The notes under the pieces: model-generated
Seen by the model: only the letters and a program-made list of their open reading frames with translations
Databases searched by the model: none
What the model was told of the DNA's origin: nothing
Assembly: GCA_025356695.1 (NCBI GenBank)
Contig: JANXSE010000359.1
Coordinates: 1-62,811 of the forward strand
Source of the DNA: Betaproteobacteria bacterium
GTDB taxonomy: Bacteria > Pseudomonadota > Gammaproteobacteria > Burkholderiales > SG8-41
Direction: 5' to 3'
DNA length: 62,811 nt
Made by a program: the position numbers and the translations under genes
In this document: piece by piece, positions 53,767 through 62,131 of the stretch
Numbering within the stretch: the stretch's first letter is position 1
Layout: every line of letters begins with the position of its first letter

Positions 53767-56121
53767 ATGAAATTTTCCGAGAACTGGCTGCGTACCATCA
53801 TCGATCCGCCACTGACGAGCACCGCGCTCGCCGACGTGTTGATGATGTGCGGGCTTGACGTCGAGGCGGTCGAGTCTGCGGCGCCACCCTTCGTCGGCGT
53901 GATTGCCGCCGAAGTGGTTGAAATCGGCAAACATCCTTCGGCCGACCGCCTGCAAGTGTGTCGAGTCAACACAGGCAGCGAAACCATCACGGTGGTATGC
54001 GGCGCGCCTAACGTCGCCGTTGGCATGCGGGTTGCATTGGCCACGGTCGGCGCGAAGTTGCCCGGCATGGAAATCAAACAGGCCAAAGTCCGTGGCGTCG
54101 AATCAAGCGGCATGCTGTGTTCGGCGAAGGAACTCGGCATTGCGGACGACGCCTCGGGGCTGATGGCGTTGCCGGCGGATGCGCAACTGGGTACTGACGT
54201 GCGCAAGGTGCTCGATCTGGATGACGCGCTGATTACGATCAAGCCGACGCCCAATCGCGGCGATTGTCTGAGCATGCTGGGTATTGCGCGCGAGGTTGCG
54301 GCGATGACCGGTTGTACGATGAAGCCGATGCCGGCAACCGCCATCACCGAAAAAACGGCCGACCGCGTGGAAATTGCACTGGAGGCTGGTGATGCCTGTC
54401 CGCGTTATACAGCGCGCATCGTGCGCGGTGTCGATGCGCGGGCCAAAAGTCCGCGCTGGCTGGTGCAGCGTCTTGAGCGCAGCGGCCTGCGCAGCATCAG
54501 TGCCGTTGTCGATGTCACCAATTACGTCATGCTGGAGCTTGGCCCGCCGCTGCACGCTTTCGATTTCGCAAAAGTCGAGGGCGACATACGCGTGCGGTCT
54601 GCGCAGGACGGCGAAATGCTCAAGGTACTGAACGGCCAGGAGTTGAAGCTCGATCGCGCCTGTCTGGTGATTGCTGACCGGAAGAAAGCGCTCGCACTGG
54701 CCGGCATCATGGGCGGTGCCGACAGTGGCGTGACCGACGCTACGACCGACGTGTTGCTGGAGAGCGCGTTCTTCGCGCCGACCGCCATCGCCGGCAAGGC
54801 GCGCGCGCTGGGCTTCGGCTCCGATTCGTCCTACCGGTTCGAGCGCGGCGTCGATTTCGCGGCTACCCTGCAGGCGCTCGATCGTGCTGCGCAGTTGATC
54901 GTGGAAATTTGCGGTGGCCAGGCGGGCCCTGTGGCGGAAGCGCGTGGTACATTGCCGTCACGGCCGCAGGTGCGCATGCGACGCGCCCGTACTGAACGCG
55001 TGTTGGGAATCACGGTGTCTGCACAAGATGTTACCGGAATCTTCAGCCGTCTCGGTTATGTTTTCGAGCAGCAGGGTGACGAGTTTCTGGTGACCCCTCC
55101 GGCGTATCGTTTCGACCTCGCTATCGAAGAAGATCTGATCGAGGAGGTTGCGCGCATACGCGGTTACGACCGCATTCCGGAGGGCAAACTCGTTGGTCCC
55201 GCCGTCATACTGCCGGCCGTTGAAACACGGTTGACCAACCGTCTCCTGCGCAACCGGATGGTGGCGCGTGATTACCAGGAAATCGTCAGCTACAGCTTTG
55301 TCGATAAAAGCTGGGAGCTTGATTTTTGCGCTAACGAAAGCCCGGTCATGCTGGCCAACCCGATCGCTGCTCAGATGAGTGCGATGCGCTCGAGCCTGTT
55401 CGGCAGCCTGGTGGATTGCCTGAAGCTTAACCTTGCCCGCCAGCAGGAGCGGATCCGGTTGTTCGAGATCGGCTGTTGTTACGAGCGCCAGGGCGACGGG
55501 TATGGACAGCGCCGGATGATCGGCGGCATTGCCTACGGCGGTGCAGTGGCCGAACAATGGGGCGAGGCGAAACGGCGGGTCGATTTTTACGATGTGAAAG
55601 CGGACGTCGAATCGCTGCTGGGCGGACGCTGCGTTCGTTTCGAGCCGATCCGGTGGCAGGCTTTGCACCCGGGGCGGGCGGCCGGAATTGTCGTCGACGG
55701 CCGCGTCGCGGGCGTGCTCGGACAGCTTCATCCGGTCCTGCAGCAGAAGTATGATTTTCCTTATGAACCAATATGTTTCGAAATAAATCTCGATTTATTG
55801 TCAGATTCTCCCTTGATTCAATTTCAGGAGTTTTCAAGGCAGCCGACGGTGCGTCGAGATATTGCCGTTGAGGTGGGTGAGGCTGCTTCGACGGAAGCCA
55901 TGGTCGCGGCCATGAAAAAGGCGGCCAGCGCACTGGTTTGTGATCTCGCGCCGTTTGACGTCTATCGCGGCAAAGGCATTGATTCAGATAAAAAAAGTGT
56001 TGCGTTTCGCGTGCTATTGCAAGATACTTCGAAAACGCTGACGGACGCCGAAGTAGAGGCGGAGATAGGTCGTCTAGTTCACGCGTTACAAGAAGAGTTT
56101 CAAGCAAGGCTCCGTAAATAA
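53767..56121 (+). CDS. pheT: Phenylalanyl-tRNA synthetase beta subunit
   Basis: 784 residues, normal. N-terminal tRNA-binding (B2) domain at about 39-150, B3/B4 editing domain with ARIVRGVDARAKSPRWL, B5 domain after 400, core-like domain with DKSWELDFCANESPVMLANPIA, and the C-terminal FDX-ACB anticodon domain (FSRQPTVRRDIAVEV...). Forms the alpha2-beta2 enzyme with PheS. Next gene ihfA begins nine bases after the stop. Confidence 0.97.
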   Translation: MKFSENWLRTIIDPPLTSTALADVLMMCGLDVEAVESAAPPFVGVIAAEVVEIGKHPSADRLQVCRVNTGSETITVVCGAPNVAVGMRVALATVGAKLPGMEIKQAKVRGVESSGMLCSAKELGIADDASGLMALPADAQLGTDVRKVLDLDDALITIKPTPNRGDCLSMLGIAREVAAMTGCTMKPMPATAITEKTADRVEIALEAGDACPRYTARIVRGVDARAKSPRWLVQRLERSGLRSISAVVDVTNYVMLELGPPLHAFDFAKVEGDIRVRSAQDGEMLKVLNGQELKLDRACLVIADRKKALALAGIMGGADSGVTDATTDVLLESAFFAPTAIAGKARALGFGSDSSYRFERGVDFAATLQALDRAAQLIVEICGGQAGPVAEARGTLPSRPQVRMRRARTERVLGITVSAQDVTGIFSRLGYVFEQQGDEFLVTPPAYRFDLAIEEDLIEEVARIRGYDRIPEGKLVGPAVILPAVETRLTNRLLRNRMVARDYQEIVSYSFVDKSWELDFCANESPVMLANPIAAQMSAMRSSLFGSLVDCLKLNLARQQERIRLFEIGCCYERQGDGYGQRRMIGGIAYGGAVAEQWGEAKRRVDFYDVKADVESLLGGRCVRFEPIRWQALHPGRAAGIVVDGRVAGVLGQLHPVLQQKYDFPYEPICFEINLDLLSDSPLIQFQEFSRQPTVRRDIAVEVGEAASTEAMVAAMKKAASALVCDLAPFDVYRGKGIDSDKKSVAFRVLLQDTSKTLTDAEVEAEIGRLVHALQEEFQARLRK

Positions 56122-56130
56122 GGGGAAAAC

Positions 56131-56445
56131 ATGACTTTGACCAAGGCCGAGTTGGCGGATTTGCTATTCGAAAAAGTGGGTTTGAATAAGCGCGAGGCCA
56201 AAGACATGGTGGAGTCGTTTTTTGAGGAAGTCCGCATCGCACTTGAGAATGCGGAAGGCGTAAAGCTCTCGGGCTTCGGAAATTTTCAGTTGCGTGACAA
56301 GCCGCAACGGCCCGGTCGCAATCCAAAGACCGGGGAGGAAATTCCGATTACGGCGCGCCGCGTGGTTACGTTTCACGCTTCCCAGAAACTGAAAGCCATG
56401 GTCGAGAAACACTACAATAATAATGGAAACAAACCACAGTCCTAA
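56131..56445 (+). CDS. ihfA: Integration host factor alpha subunit
   Basis: 104-residue DNA-bending protein of the HU/IHF family. [24 protein letters not shown], then [26 protein letters not shown] with the beta-arm Pro that intercalates in the minor groove. The pheT-ihfA order is that of E. coli. Its stop lies inside merR-family gene start (23-base overlap). Confidence 0.97.
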   Translation: MTLTKAELADLLFEKVGLNKREAKDMVESFFEEVRIALENAEGVKLSGFGNFQLRDKPQRPGRNPKTGEEIPITARRVVTFHASQKLKAMVEKHYNNNGNKPQS

Positions 56446-56803
56446 GGACGCGCTTCCGCCGATTCCCGCGAAGCGTTACTTCACGATCGGCGAGGTGAGT
56501 GAGTTGTGCGGCGTGAAGCCGCACGTCCTGCGTTATTGGGAGCAGGAATTCACGCAACTCAAACCGGTCAAGCGCCGCGGTAACCGGCGTTATTATCAAC
56601 ACCACGAAGTTCTGCTGATCAGGCGCATCCGCGATCTGCTCTACGATCAGGGCTTCACCATCAGCGGTGCGCGCAACCGGCTCGACGAAATTGTTGCCGA
56701 ACCCGTCAAAGTGTCGTCGCGTGCGGCGGCGGTCGCGGTCAACTCGAATCTTTCCGCGTTGCGCAGCGAAATCAAGGGCGTCATCGATTTCCTGCGCCAC
56801 TGA
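56423..56803 (+). CDS. MerR-family transcriptional regulator
   Basis: 126 residues with a MerR N-terminal HTH ([42 protein letters not shown], residues about 18-61) but no Cys metal site and only a short coil at the end. Conserved just downstream of ihfA in betaproteobacteria, function unknown. Starts in the last codons of ihf[14 protein letters not shown] gives a short non-conserved lead. The tRNA-Pro gene follows 54 bases later. Confidence 0.9.
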   Translation: METNHSPKDALPPIPAKRYFTIGEVSELCGVKPHVLRYWEQEFTQLKPVKRRGNRRYYQHHEVLLIRRIRDLLYDQGFTISGARNRLDEIVAEPVKVSSRAAAVAVNSNLSALRSEIKGVIDFLRH

Positions 56804-56843
56804 GCGGTTGCACTTTGATTCGCGGTGCATGTCGTCGTTCTGC

Positions 56844-56849
56844 TATACT
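56844..56849 (+). promoter_or_regulatory. Candidate -10 of tRNA-Pro
   Basis: TATACT, nine bases before the tRNA. No convincing -35 at 17 bases (the best match, TTGATT at 56815-56820, is 23 bases away), so the promoter is only partly supported. Confidence 0.45.
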
Positions 56850-56857
56850 TTTCGACT

Positions 56858-56935
<78 letters not shown>

Positions 56936-57060
56936 TAATCAAGCACTTAGCAACATTTCGAAGAGCTGTTCTGGTTAGACGCTGGGTAGACGCGGATTCC
57001 TAACTCTCTGATTCTCTGAACTCGCGTACCTGTCAATCGCACAGGTCAGCACCGCGCACT

Positions 57061-58356
57061 TCAGTTGCGCTCACCTCCGACAGTCGCGCTGGGCAAGATC
57101 GCATCATTCGGCATCCCCCGTTCGAGGCAGGACCGCATGCGGGTTTCTACTCGCTGCGCAAACGAAGCGGTCGTCAGCCTGCGGCGGATCTTGGGCCCCT
57201 TGATTTCTATTTGAGGCAGGACAGCCCGCGGCAGCGGTTTGCCGTTTATGCGGTCGGCCAGTGCGAACGTCTCGCGATAGATGGCGGTTTTGTCGAAGTT
57301 CGGTTCTTTCTCCTGAGCCAAGTCTGCATCGATTGAAGACGGGCTTTTGCCGATGCGCAATGTCAGCGTCCTCGCGGCAGCTGCTGTTTGGCTTGTCTGG
57401 TTCGACATCTGGCCGTTCCGATAAGCCAAAATATCGCCGTCCGGCGTCAGCTTCAGTCCTGTGACCAAAAGCAGGGCGTTCTGGAATGCAGCGTTGCGAC
57501 TCGAATACCGGCCGGCGTTGAAGTCGGCGAAGCGGTAAATTTTCTTCGGGTAGTTGGCTGTGTAGTCGAGCAAATGAGCAATCCCGAAATATAGACCGCC
57601 GCGCCTGGAAAACACCTCGCGGCGCACATCATCACCATTCATCGGATAGGGATAGGGGCGCTTGTGGAGGTGTTCCTCCGCAAAGCTGACGCTCACCTGC
57701 ATCGGGCCGCCGGTATGCACGGGATTGAGGTTGCCAAAGAGGGTTGTGCCCAGTGGAACACGGCGGATGAAGTCGTCGAAAATATTGTTTAAATCTCCTT
57801 CGGTACGGGCGGCCTGGATTCGCGCGCGATAGGTACGTCCGTCGGTCGAGGCGAGGTTCAATGCCGCGTTTACCGCCCATGTCGGTATGCCGTGGGCGAC
57901 GCGGCGCTTCTCGATTTCGTTGAATGCAATTTTGGCAAGCCCCGGTACCCGCGGGTCGGCTAAAAAGCCGGACTCCTGCTCGATAATGCCAATCACGGCG
58001 CAAACGTTTTCCGGTAAGAGCGGAATCTGCATGGCGGAAAAAGCCGAGAAAATATCCGATGACCAGCCGTTCCGGTCGGTCAAGTGGGCGGGAAGGTAGT
58101 GATTGACCAGCGCACGGCCTTCTGCCGCGCCGGGGTAGACGGGAAGCGGTTTCGTTTCGACTGACGAAGTCGCCGAGCCTGGAACGGATGTCGGTGAACT
58201 CGGTAGGGTTGATGTCGCCGGTACTGGCGGGGCCGGATTGCTTGGTCGCGGAGGCGGCGTAGCGGTGCAGCCCCAGGCCAGCAGGAGTATTAGCAAAGAA
58301 CCCTTGGTTCTCGCGTTCTCGTATCGGGCATCAACAGATAGGGATGATGAAGGCAT
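57061..58356 (-). CDS. DUF1615 lipoprotein (YaiW-like)
   Basis: A 431-residue lipoprotein: signal with lipobox LLAWGC, a Pro/Ser-rich linker (about 30-70), then the DUF1615 domain with DRNGWSSDIFSAFSAMQIP, VIGIIEQESGFLADPRVPGLA and GGLYFGIAHLLDYTANYPKKIYRFADFNAGRYSSRNAAFQ. E. coli YaiW is in this family and is a surface-exposed lipoprotein; the Glu-Ser region (EQES) suggests a lysozyme-like fold, but activity is unproven. Starts considered: ATG 58356 (used) and GTG 58365. Faces the tRNA-Pro gene. Confidence 0.82.
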   Translation of the reverse strand: MPSSSLSVDARYENARTKGSLLILLLAWGCTATPPPRPSNPAPPVPATSTLPSSPTSVPGSATSSVETKPLPVYPGAAEGRALVNHYLPAHLTDRNGWSSDIFSAFSAMQIPLLPENVCAVIGIIEQESGFLADPRVPGLAKIAFNEIEKRRVAHGIPTWAVNAALNLASTDGRTYRARIQAARTEGDLNNIFDDFIRRVPLGTTLFGNLNPVHTGGPMQVSVSFAEEHLHKRPYPYPMNGDDVRREVFSRRGGLYFGIAHLLDYTANYPKKIYRFADFNAGRYSSRNAAFQNALLLVTGLKLTPDGDILAYRNGQMSNQTSQTAAAARTLTLRIGKSPSSIDADLAQEKEPNFDKTAIYRETFALADRINGKPLPRAVLPQIEIKGPKIRRRLTTASFAQRVETRMRSCLERGMPNDAILPSATVGGERN

Positions 58357-58620
58357 CGAGCTCACTATGCAATCTAGATTTTCTTATTTGAGTCACAGAT
58401 GACCACATGCATTAACCAAGATTTGGCGATCGTGGCTGCGTGAGCAGAGTTCGGAGCACTAAGGTCCATCTGTTCCATTTTTTTCCTCGCGAGAAAACGC
58501 CGTACGGCTTTCTCAAGTTTCGATATTTTCAGAGCAAATATGATTGCGAGACTTTTGCGGGAATTTCCCCCGCAATAACGCCGGTTTGCTATAGAACATT
58601 AGTGCCGGGGATCTTCCGAC

Positions 58621-59448
58621 CTAGATCTTTCCGATCCGACTTGTAGCCTCGATCCGATCAATAATCGCAAAAACCGCTTTCTCTAACGCAGAGCCGGATG
58701 AGTAATCCGCAGAGGCAACAAGATTGGCACGACCTTCGTTAATCAGTTTCATGGCATTTTTCTTTGCACTTCGTCTTGATCCATATACGGCGATAGAGTG
58801 CCCTCCCTGGTCTTTTATCAAACGCATACAGGGAATATCCGTTTCGCCATCGCCGATAAAGATCATATTGGTGAACGGGACCGGCCGTTTTTGCATCGGC
58901 ACGTACTTATTTATGACCGTATTGTCGTGAACGTCCAGGCTGCCTTTGTTAATGCGGAAGAGATATTGGGTTTTTGTCGTGTAATTAATCGCTAAAGCAG
59001 GCCACTCTGCAACATCGTGCTGATCAAACATGAAACCCGATGCATATACTTTTCTGAACTTTCGGAAAATAGATGTTCCTTCAATCATGTCCCGAATCCC
59101 TGACGAAATCAGAAAGTGTTCTATTTTTACGCCCCTCATCCGGGCGCGTTCATTAATTCTGTCAAACCAATCTGTTACTCCCGGGAATAACTGAATTTTC
59201 TTCCCATATTCTTTAAAGTCTTGTTTTCGGATTTTGACGTCTGTCTTTTTCGCCGTGTCCAGCATGGCAAACATGTAGGCTAGGATCTGGTCAGCGTCCT
59301 GCTCAATTGCGGTTCTATTTACCTTTGTCCAGAACTCCTTTGACTTCATGTTTAATTTTGGAATGAAGTCGTGCTCCTGCATATTTCCTGGAGCAAGTGT
59401 GCCATCAAAGTCGTAGGCAATTGCCATGCGTATTAACTTTCTGGGCAT
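58621..59448 (-). CDS. HAD-superfamily phosphatase
   Basis: A 275-residue haloacid dehalogenase-fold hydrolase. Motif I AYDFDGTLAP (D13 nucleophile, D15), motif II SSG (FLISSGIRDM), motif III Lys in the FDQHDVA to KRPVPF region is not certain, motif IV GDGETDIPC. The cap between about 25 and 110 is helical, so a C1-type cap. Close to phosphoserine phosphatase-like proteins, substrate unknown. Codon use and A/T content differ from the core genes, which suggests horizontal transfer. An AGGA Shine-Dalgarno lies six bases before the ATG. Confidence 0.85.
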   Translation of the reverse strand: MPRKLIRMAIAYDFDGTLAPGNMQEHDFIPKLNMKSKEFWTKVNRTAIEQDADQILAYMFAMLDTAKKTDVKIRKQDFKEYGKKIQLFPGVTDWFDRINERARMRGVKIEHFLISSGIRDMIEGTSIFRKFRKVYASGFMFDQHDVAEWPALAINYTTKTQYLFRINKGSLDVHDNTVINKYVPMQKRPVPFTNMIFIGDGETDIPCMRLIKDQGGHSIAVYGSRRSAKKNAMKLINEGRANLVASADYSSGSALEKAVFAIIDRIEATSRIGKI

Positions 59449-59599
59449 CGCAGATCCTAATAGATGACTGAAAAATCGCGCGGCAAATACATCACTGGGA
59501 AATATGCTGTTCCTACACGAAAAACAACGGCAGATGAACTGAGAACTATTGCGTGGCCGGTCCTTTTATCTCTTTGCGTTCACGGATCGATTTTCCCTT

Positions 59600-60289
59600 T
59601 TAAGCACGGTATGCGCCTTTAAGTGCTTTCGCTTCTTGTTTGAATTCTTCGCGTAAACGTTTGGGGCGTAACACGCGGACATCGGCCCCATAACCAACCT
59701 CAACCTGCTTCTCCTGCAGCAAGGCCTCATAAATTATCCCATGGACCCGCCCGTCAACGGCTGAGGGACGCGATATCGGCCCGCGCGACAGCGTGCGAAT
59801 TTTATCCGGCCATTTGGAAATACCCTTTGCCTGGGCGTCGAGCACGCCCTTGGCGGTCGTGAACCAAGGGTGCAGGTAATCGAGCGTGGAAGAGGGTAAG
59901 AGCTTTTGCAGGTAGACGCTGGCGAGGTTAAATGTCAGTGCGGCTTGTCGATCAAGCGCCGGCAATCCCTTTTGCGGCGACTGCGGATGCCACGACCATC
60001 CCAGCGGCTTGCTGTTGGCTGCGATGAGCGGGAACGCTCTGGCTAATTTGTTCAAATCGCGTTGAATCGAACGCAGCGTAATCGCGTGGCCATCTATTTG
60101 CAGGTGTGCTTGAAGGGCCGGCGCATCGATCTTGCGCGGGTGGAGGGGAATGTGTTTCAGCATCGCCCACTGGCGCAACAGGGTATCGATCAACGTTTTG
60201 CTTCTCCAGCGAATATCGGGATTGGGTGAAGCGGCATAGTAAGTCGCTTGGGAGGCGCAAATCAAGCAGTCGAGGGTGCTAAGCGACAC
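59600..60289 (-). CDS. WYL-type regulator, C-terminally shortened
   Basis: A 229-residue protein. The N-terminal half looks like a winged-helix DNA-binding domain (SKTLIDTLLRQWAMLKHIPLHPRKIDAPALQAHLQIDGHAITLRSIQRDLNKLARAFPL), then a linker helix region and the first strand of the WYL domain (GIIYEALLQEKQVEVGYGA). After this the residues do not continue as WYL or WCX; full-length members run over 300 residues. This implies C-terminal truncation or replacement. A GTG start with no clear Shine-Dalgarno is used. Divergent from the zinc-ribbon/TIR genes, as CapW/BrxR-type regulators are from defence operons. Confidence 0.75.
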   Translation of the reverse strand: MSLSTLDCLICASQATYYAASPNPDIRWRSKTLIDTLLRQWAMLKHIPLHPRKIDAPALQAHLQIDGHAITLRSIQRDLNKLARAFPLIAANSKPLGWSWHPQSPQKGLPALDRQAALTFNLASVYLQKLLPSSTLDYLHPWFTTAKGVLDAQAKGISKWPDKIRTLSRGPISRPSAVDGRVHGIIYEALLQEKQVEVGYGADVRVLRPKRLREEFKQEAKALKGAYRA

Positions 60290-60295
60290 ATTGTG

Positions 60296-60315
60296 TTGCT
60301 ATATATTGCTAATAT
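60296..60315. promoter_or_regulatory. Candidate operator between WYL regulator and zinc-ribbon operon
   Basis: A direct repeat TTGCTA occurs at 60296-60301 and 60306-60311, ten bases apart (one helical turn); the second copy is the centre of an inverted repeat ATATT-GCT-AATAT (60303-60315). It is 7-26 bases upstream of the regulator's start and 121-140 bases before the zinc-ribbon gene. The layout suits autoregulation and control of the divergent operon. Confidence 0.45.
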
Positions 60316-60435
60316 TCGATACCGACCAGCCCGCGGGGCTGCCCTAAGCAGCGATTATGCCGACCGCATGGGTAGCGTGACTTAAGCGTTTAAAGCACTA
60401 GAATGGCCAGAGGTGCTGCGATTAATGGACTTGCT

Positions 60436-61542
60436 ATGCAATGCTTGAAATGTGGCACAACCTTGGATGCGGGCGAACGCTTTTGCAGTGGTTGTGGAAC
60501 GGCGATTGAAGATGCGGATCCGCCCCATGGCTCGTTTTGCAGTGAATGTGGTTCCAAACTTGATGCCGGCGCGCGGTTTTGCGCCGAGTGCGGTGCCGCA
60601 GCCGAGCCAAGCGCATCCGCCGCGGAGAGGCGGCTCGCTAAGCCCGAGAATCTAAATAGGCCACTGCCACCTGAACTTGCTATGCCGCAGGCCAATGGGG
60701 CGGAGCAGCCTGAGCCTGTTCCGGATACCCCTTTCATCAAGACTGTGTCGCCCGCCCATTTTGACACTGCTCTATCGGCTCCCGTCGAAGACGAGCCGGA
60801 TCAGCCCGGTAAGAAATCAATTTCGAACGGAAAGGTGCTGGGGTTGATTGTAGTGGTCGGTGTGGTGGGCGCGGCCGCTGTGGCCATGAGCCTTAAAAGC
60901 ATCAAACCAACGACGCCCGAAGAGGCTGCCCACAAAGCAGCCGTATCAGATCAGCCGCCCGTTCTTCCCATTCCGCAACAATTACCTCGCGAGAACGCAG
61001 CGGCTGTCGTGCCAAACGTATCGGGACAGGCGTTGGTTGACGCCTCTACCAGGGGCAATTCTGAACAGTTCCAGGCGATTTTTCACCAGCTTCAACAGCG
61101 GGAAAGGCCCGAAACTGGAGATCGGAAAACGGCTAGAAAACTCAATGACGCTGCGTTGATGGCACTGCGTGAGAAAAGCTATGCGCAGGCCGTTGACGTA
61201 TTACGCCAGGCTGTAGTGGCGGACCCCGCCGATATCGAGGTGGCAGACAACCTCGGATATACGCTTCAGATGGCGGGCCAGTATAAAGAAGCCGAAACGC
61301 GGCTCGTTGCCGTAATCGAAAGGGTGCCGGATCGTGCCTCTGCGTGGGCTAACCTGGCTGAGACCTCGTCTCGCCTTGGCAAGTCTAAACAGGCGGTTGG
61401 AGCTTATCTAACTGCCTACAAATTCTCGCAGAAGCCAGAGCGTCTTTTGGAAGCCATGAAGAAGATGGCAGAAGACGCGGAAGATGAAAATTCACGTAAA
61501 AACTTGCTCGACGCGCTCCAGAAAATTGAAGCGATTAAGTGA
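60436..61542 (+). CDS. Double zinc-ribbon, single-helix, TPR protein
   Basis: A 368-residue protein of unknown function. Two zinc ribbons at the N-terminus (C3, C6, C17, C20 and C35, C38, C49, C52), a Pro/Glu linker, one membrane helix (about 133-153: VLGLIVVVGVVGAAAVAMSL), another linker, then about three TPR repeats (235-335: AALMALREKSYAQAVDVLRQAV, VADNLGYTLQMAGQYKEAETRL, ASAWANLAETSSRLGKSKQAV). Single-helix topology puts the ribbons on one side of the membrane and TPRs on the other. ATG 60436 is chosen to begin at MQCLKCG; a start at 60403 is possible. First gene of the run toward the TIR gene. Confidence 0.7.
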   Translation: MQCLKCGTTLDAGERFCSGCGTAIEDADPPHGSFCSECGSKLDAGARFCAECGAAAEPSASAAERRLAKPENLNRPLPPELAMPQANGAEQPEPVPDTPFIKTVSPAHFDTALSAPVEDEPDQPGKKSISNGKVLGLIVVVGVVGAAAVAMSLKSIKPTTPEEAAHKAAVSDQPPVLPIPQQLPRENAAAVVPNVSGQALVDASTRGNSEQFQAIFHQLQQRERPETGDRKTARKLNDAALMALREKSYAQAVDVLRQAVVADPADIEVADNLGYTLQMAGQYKEAETRLVAVIERVPDRASAWANLAETSSRLGKSKQAVGAYLTAYKFSQKPERLLEAMKKMAEDAEDENSRKNLLDALQKIEAIK

Positions 61543-61572
61543 TCTGAACCCCTTTTGGAGAAGAGCTCAAGG

Positions 61573-62052
61573 ATGCAATGCATATCCTGCGGTGCCGTGT
61601 TCAGGGTGGGGGCTAAATACTGCGTACGCTGCGGAGCAAAGGGCGCGGCCATCGAGCAACCCCAAAAACCTGCGAATGTAGGCAGCGTTCCTTTGGCGCC
61701 TGTCGGCCCGCTAGACATAGAGTTTGATCTGTCCCGGCACGCGCGTGCCGCCGTGGAGAGGCTGCCGAACACGCAGCTTTTTATCGACACGTTCGGGTCC
61801 AATTATGAGTTAGCGATCGAAGCCCGCGAGTACGAAATCGACCACGACAAATGCAAGTTTCAACTGATGGTCCAAATTCAAGCCGCCAGCGTTGATCGCG
61901 TGGATGAGGATACGGCCGAGCGCCTCGCCAGCCTTGTTGCGGATGTGTTTTTCAAGGAGGCGGGCAGCGATCTGTCATCCTTTCAGAAAAATCGTTTGAT
62001 CGAAGCAGGTGATCCCGTTTCAATGTGGTTGAATGACGATGTTATTTACTGA
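61573..62052 (+). CDS. Small zinc-ribbon protein
   Basis: A 159-residue soluble protein of unknown function. One zinc ribbon (C3, C6, C17, C20; MQCISCGAVF, KYCVRCG) nearly the same as the first ribbon of the upstream protein, then a domain (about 50-159) with no family I recognise, alpha/beta in appearance and rich in acidic residues, ending MWLNDDVIY. Start is the ATG at 61573; a TTG at 61555 is an alternative. Lies 30 bases after the zinc-ribbon/TPR gene and 79 bases before the TIR gene. Confidence 0.7.
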   Translation: MQCISCGAVFRVGAKYCVRCGAKGAAIEQPQKPANVGSVPLAPVGPLDIEFDLSRHARAAVERLPNTQLFIDTFGSNYELAIEAREYEIDHDKCKFQLMVQIQAASVDRVDEDTAERLASLVADVFFKEAGSDLSSFQKNRLIEAGDPVSMWLNDDVIY

Positions 62053-62131
62053 CGCTGTTTCCGCGGAATCAGGCACTTTGATCGATTCCTAAAGTTGCTC
62101 CATTCTGAATTGTTCCATTAAGGAGAGGACT

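Noticed and set aside
58440..58646. Plus-strand frame of 68 codons in the gap before the HAD gene
   Set aside because: No ribosome-binding site and no family resemblance; it runs into the HAD gene 3' end.
59464..59622. Short plus-strand frame of 52 codons starting MTEKSRGKYITG
   Set aside because: It overlaps the end of the WYL-type gene, has no clear Shine-Dalgarno and no recognisable family; could be a fragment but is not supported.
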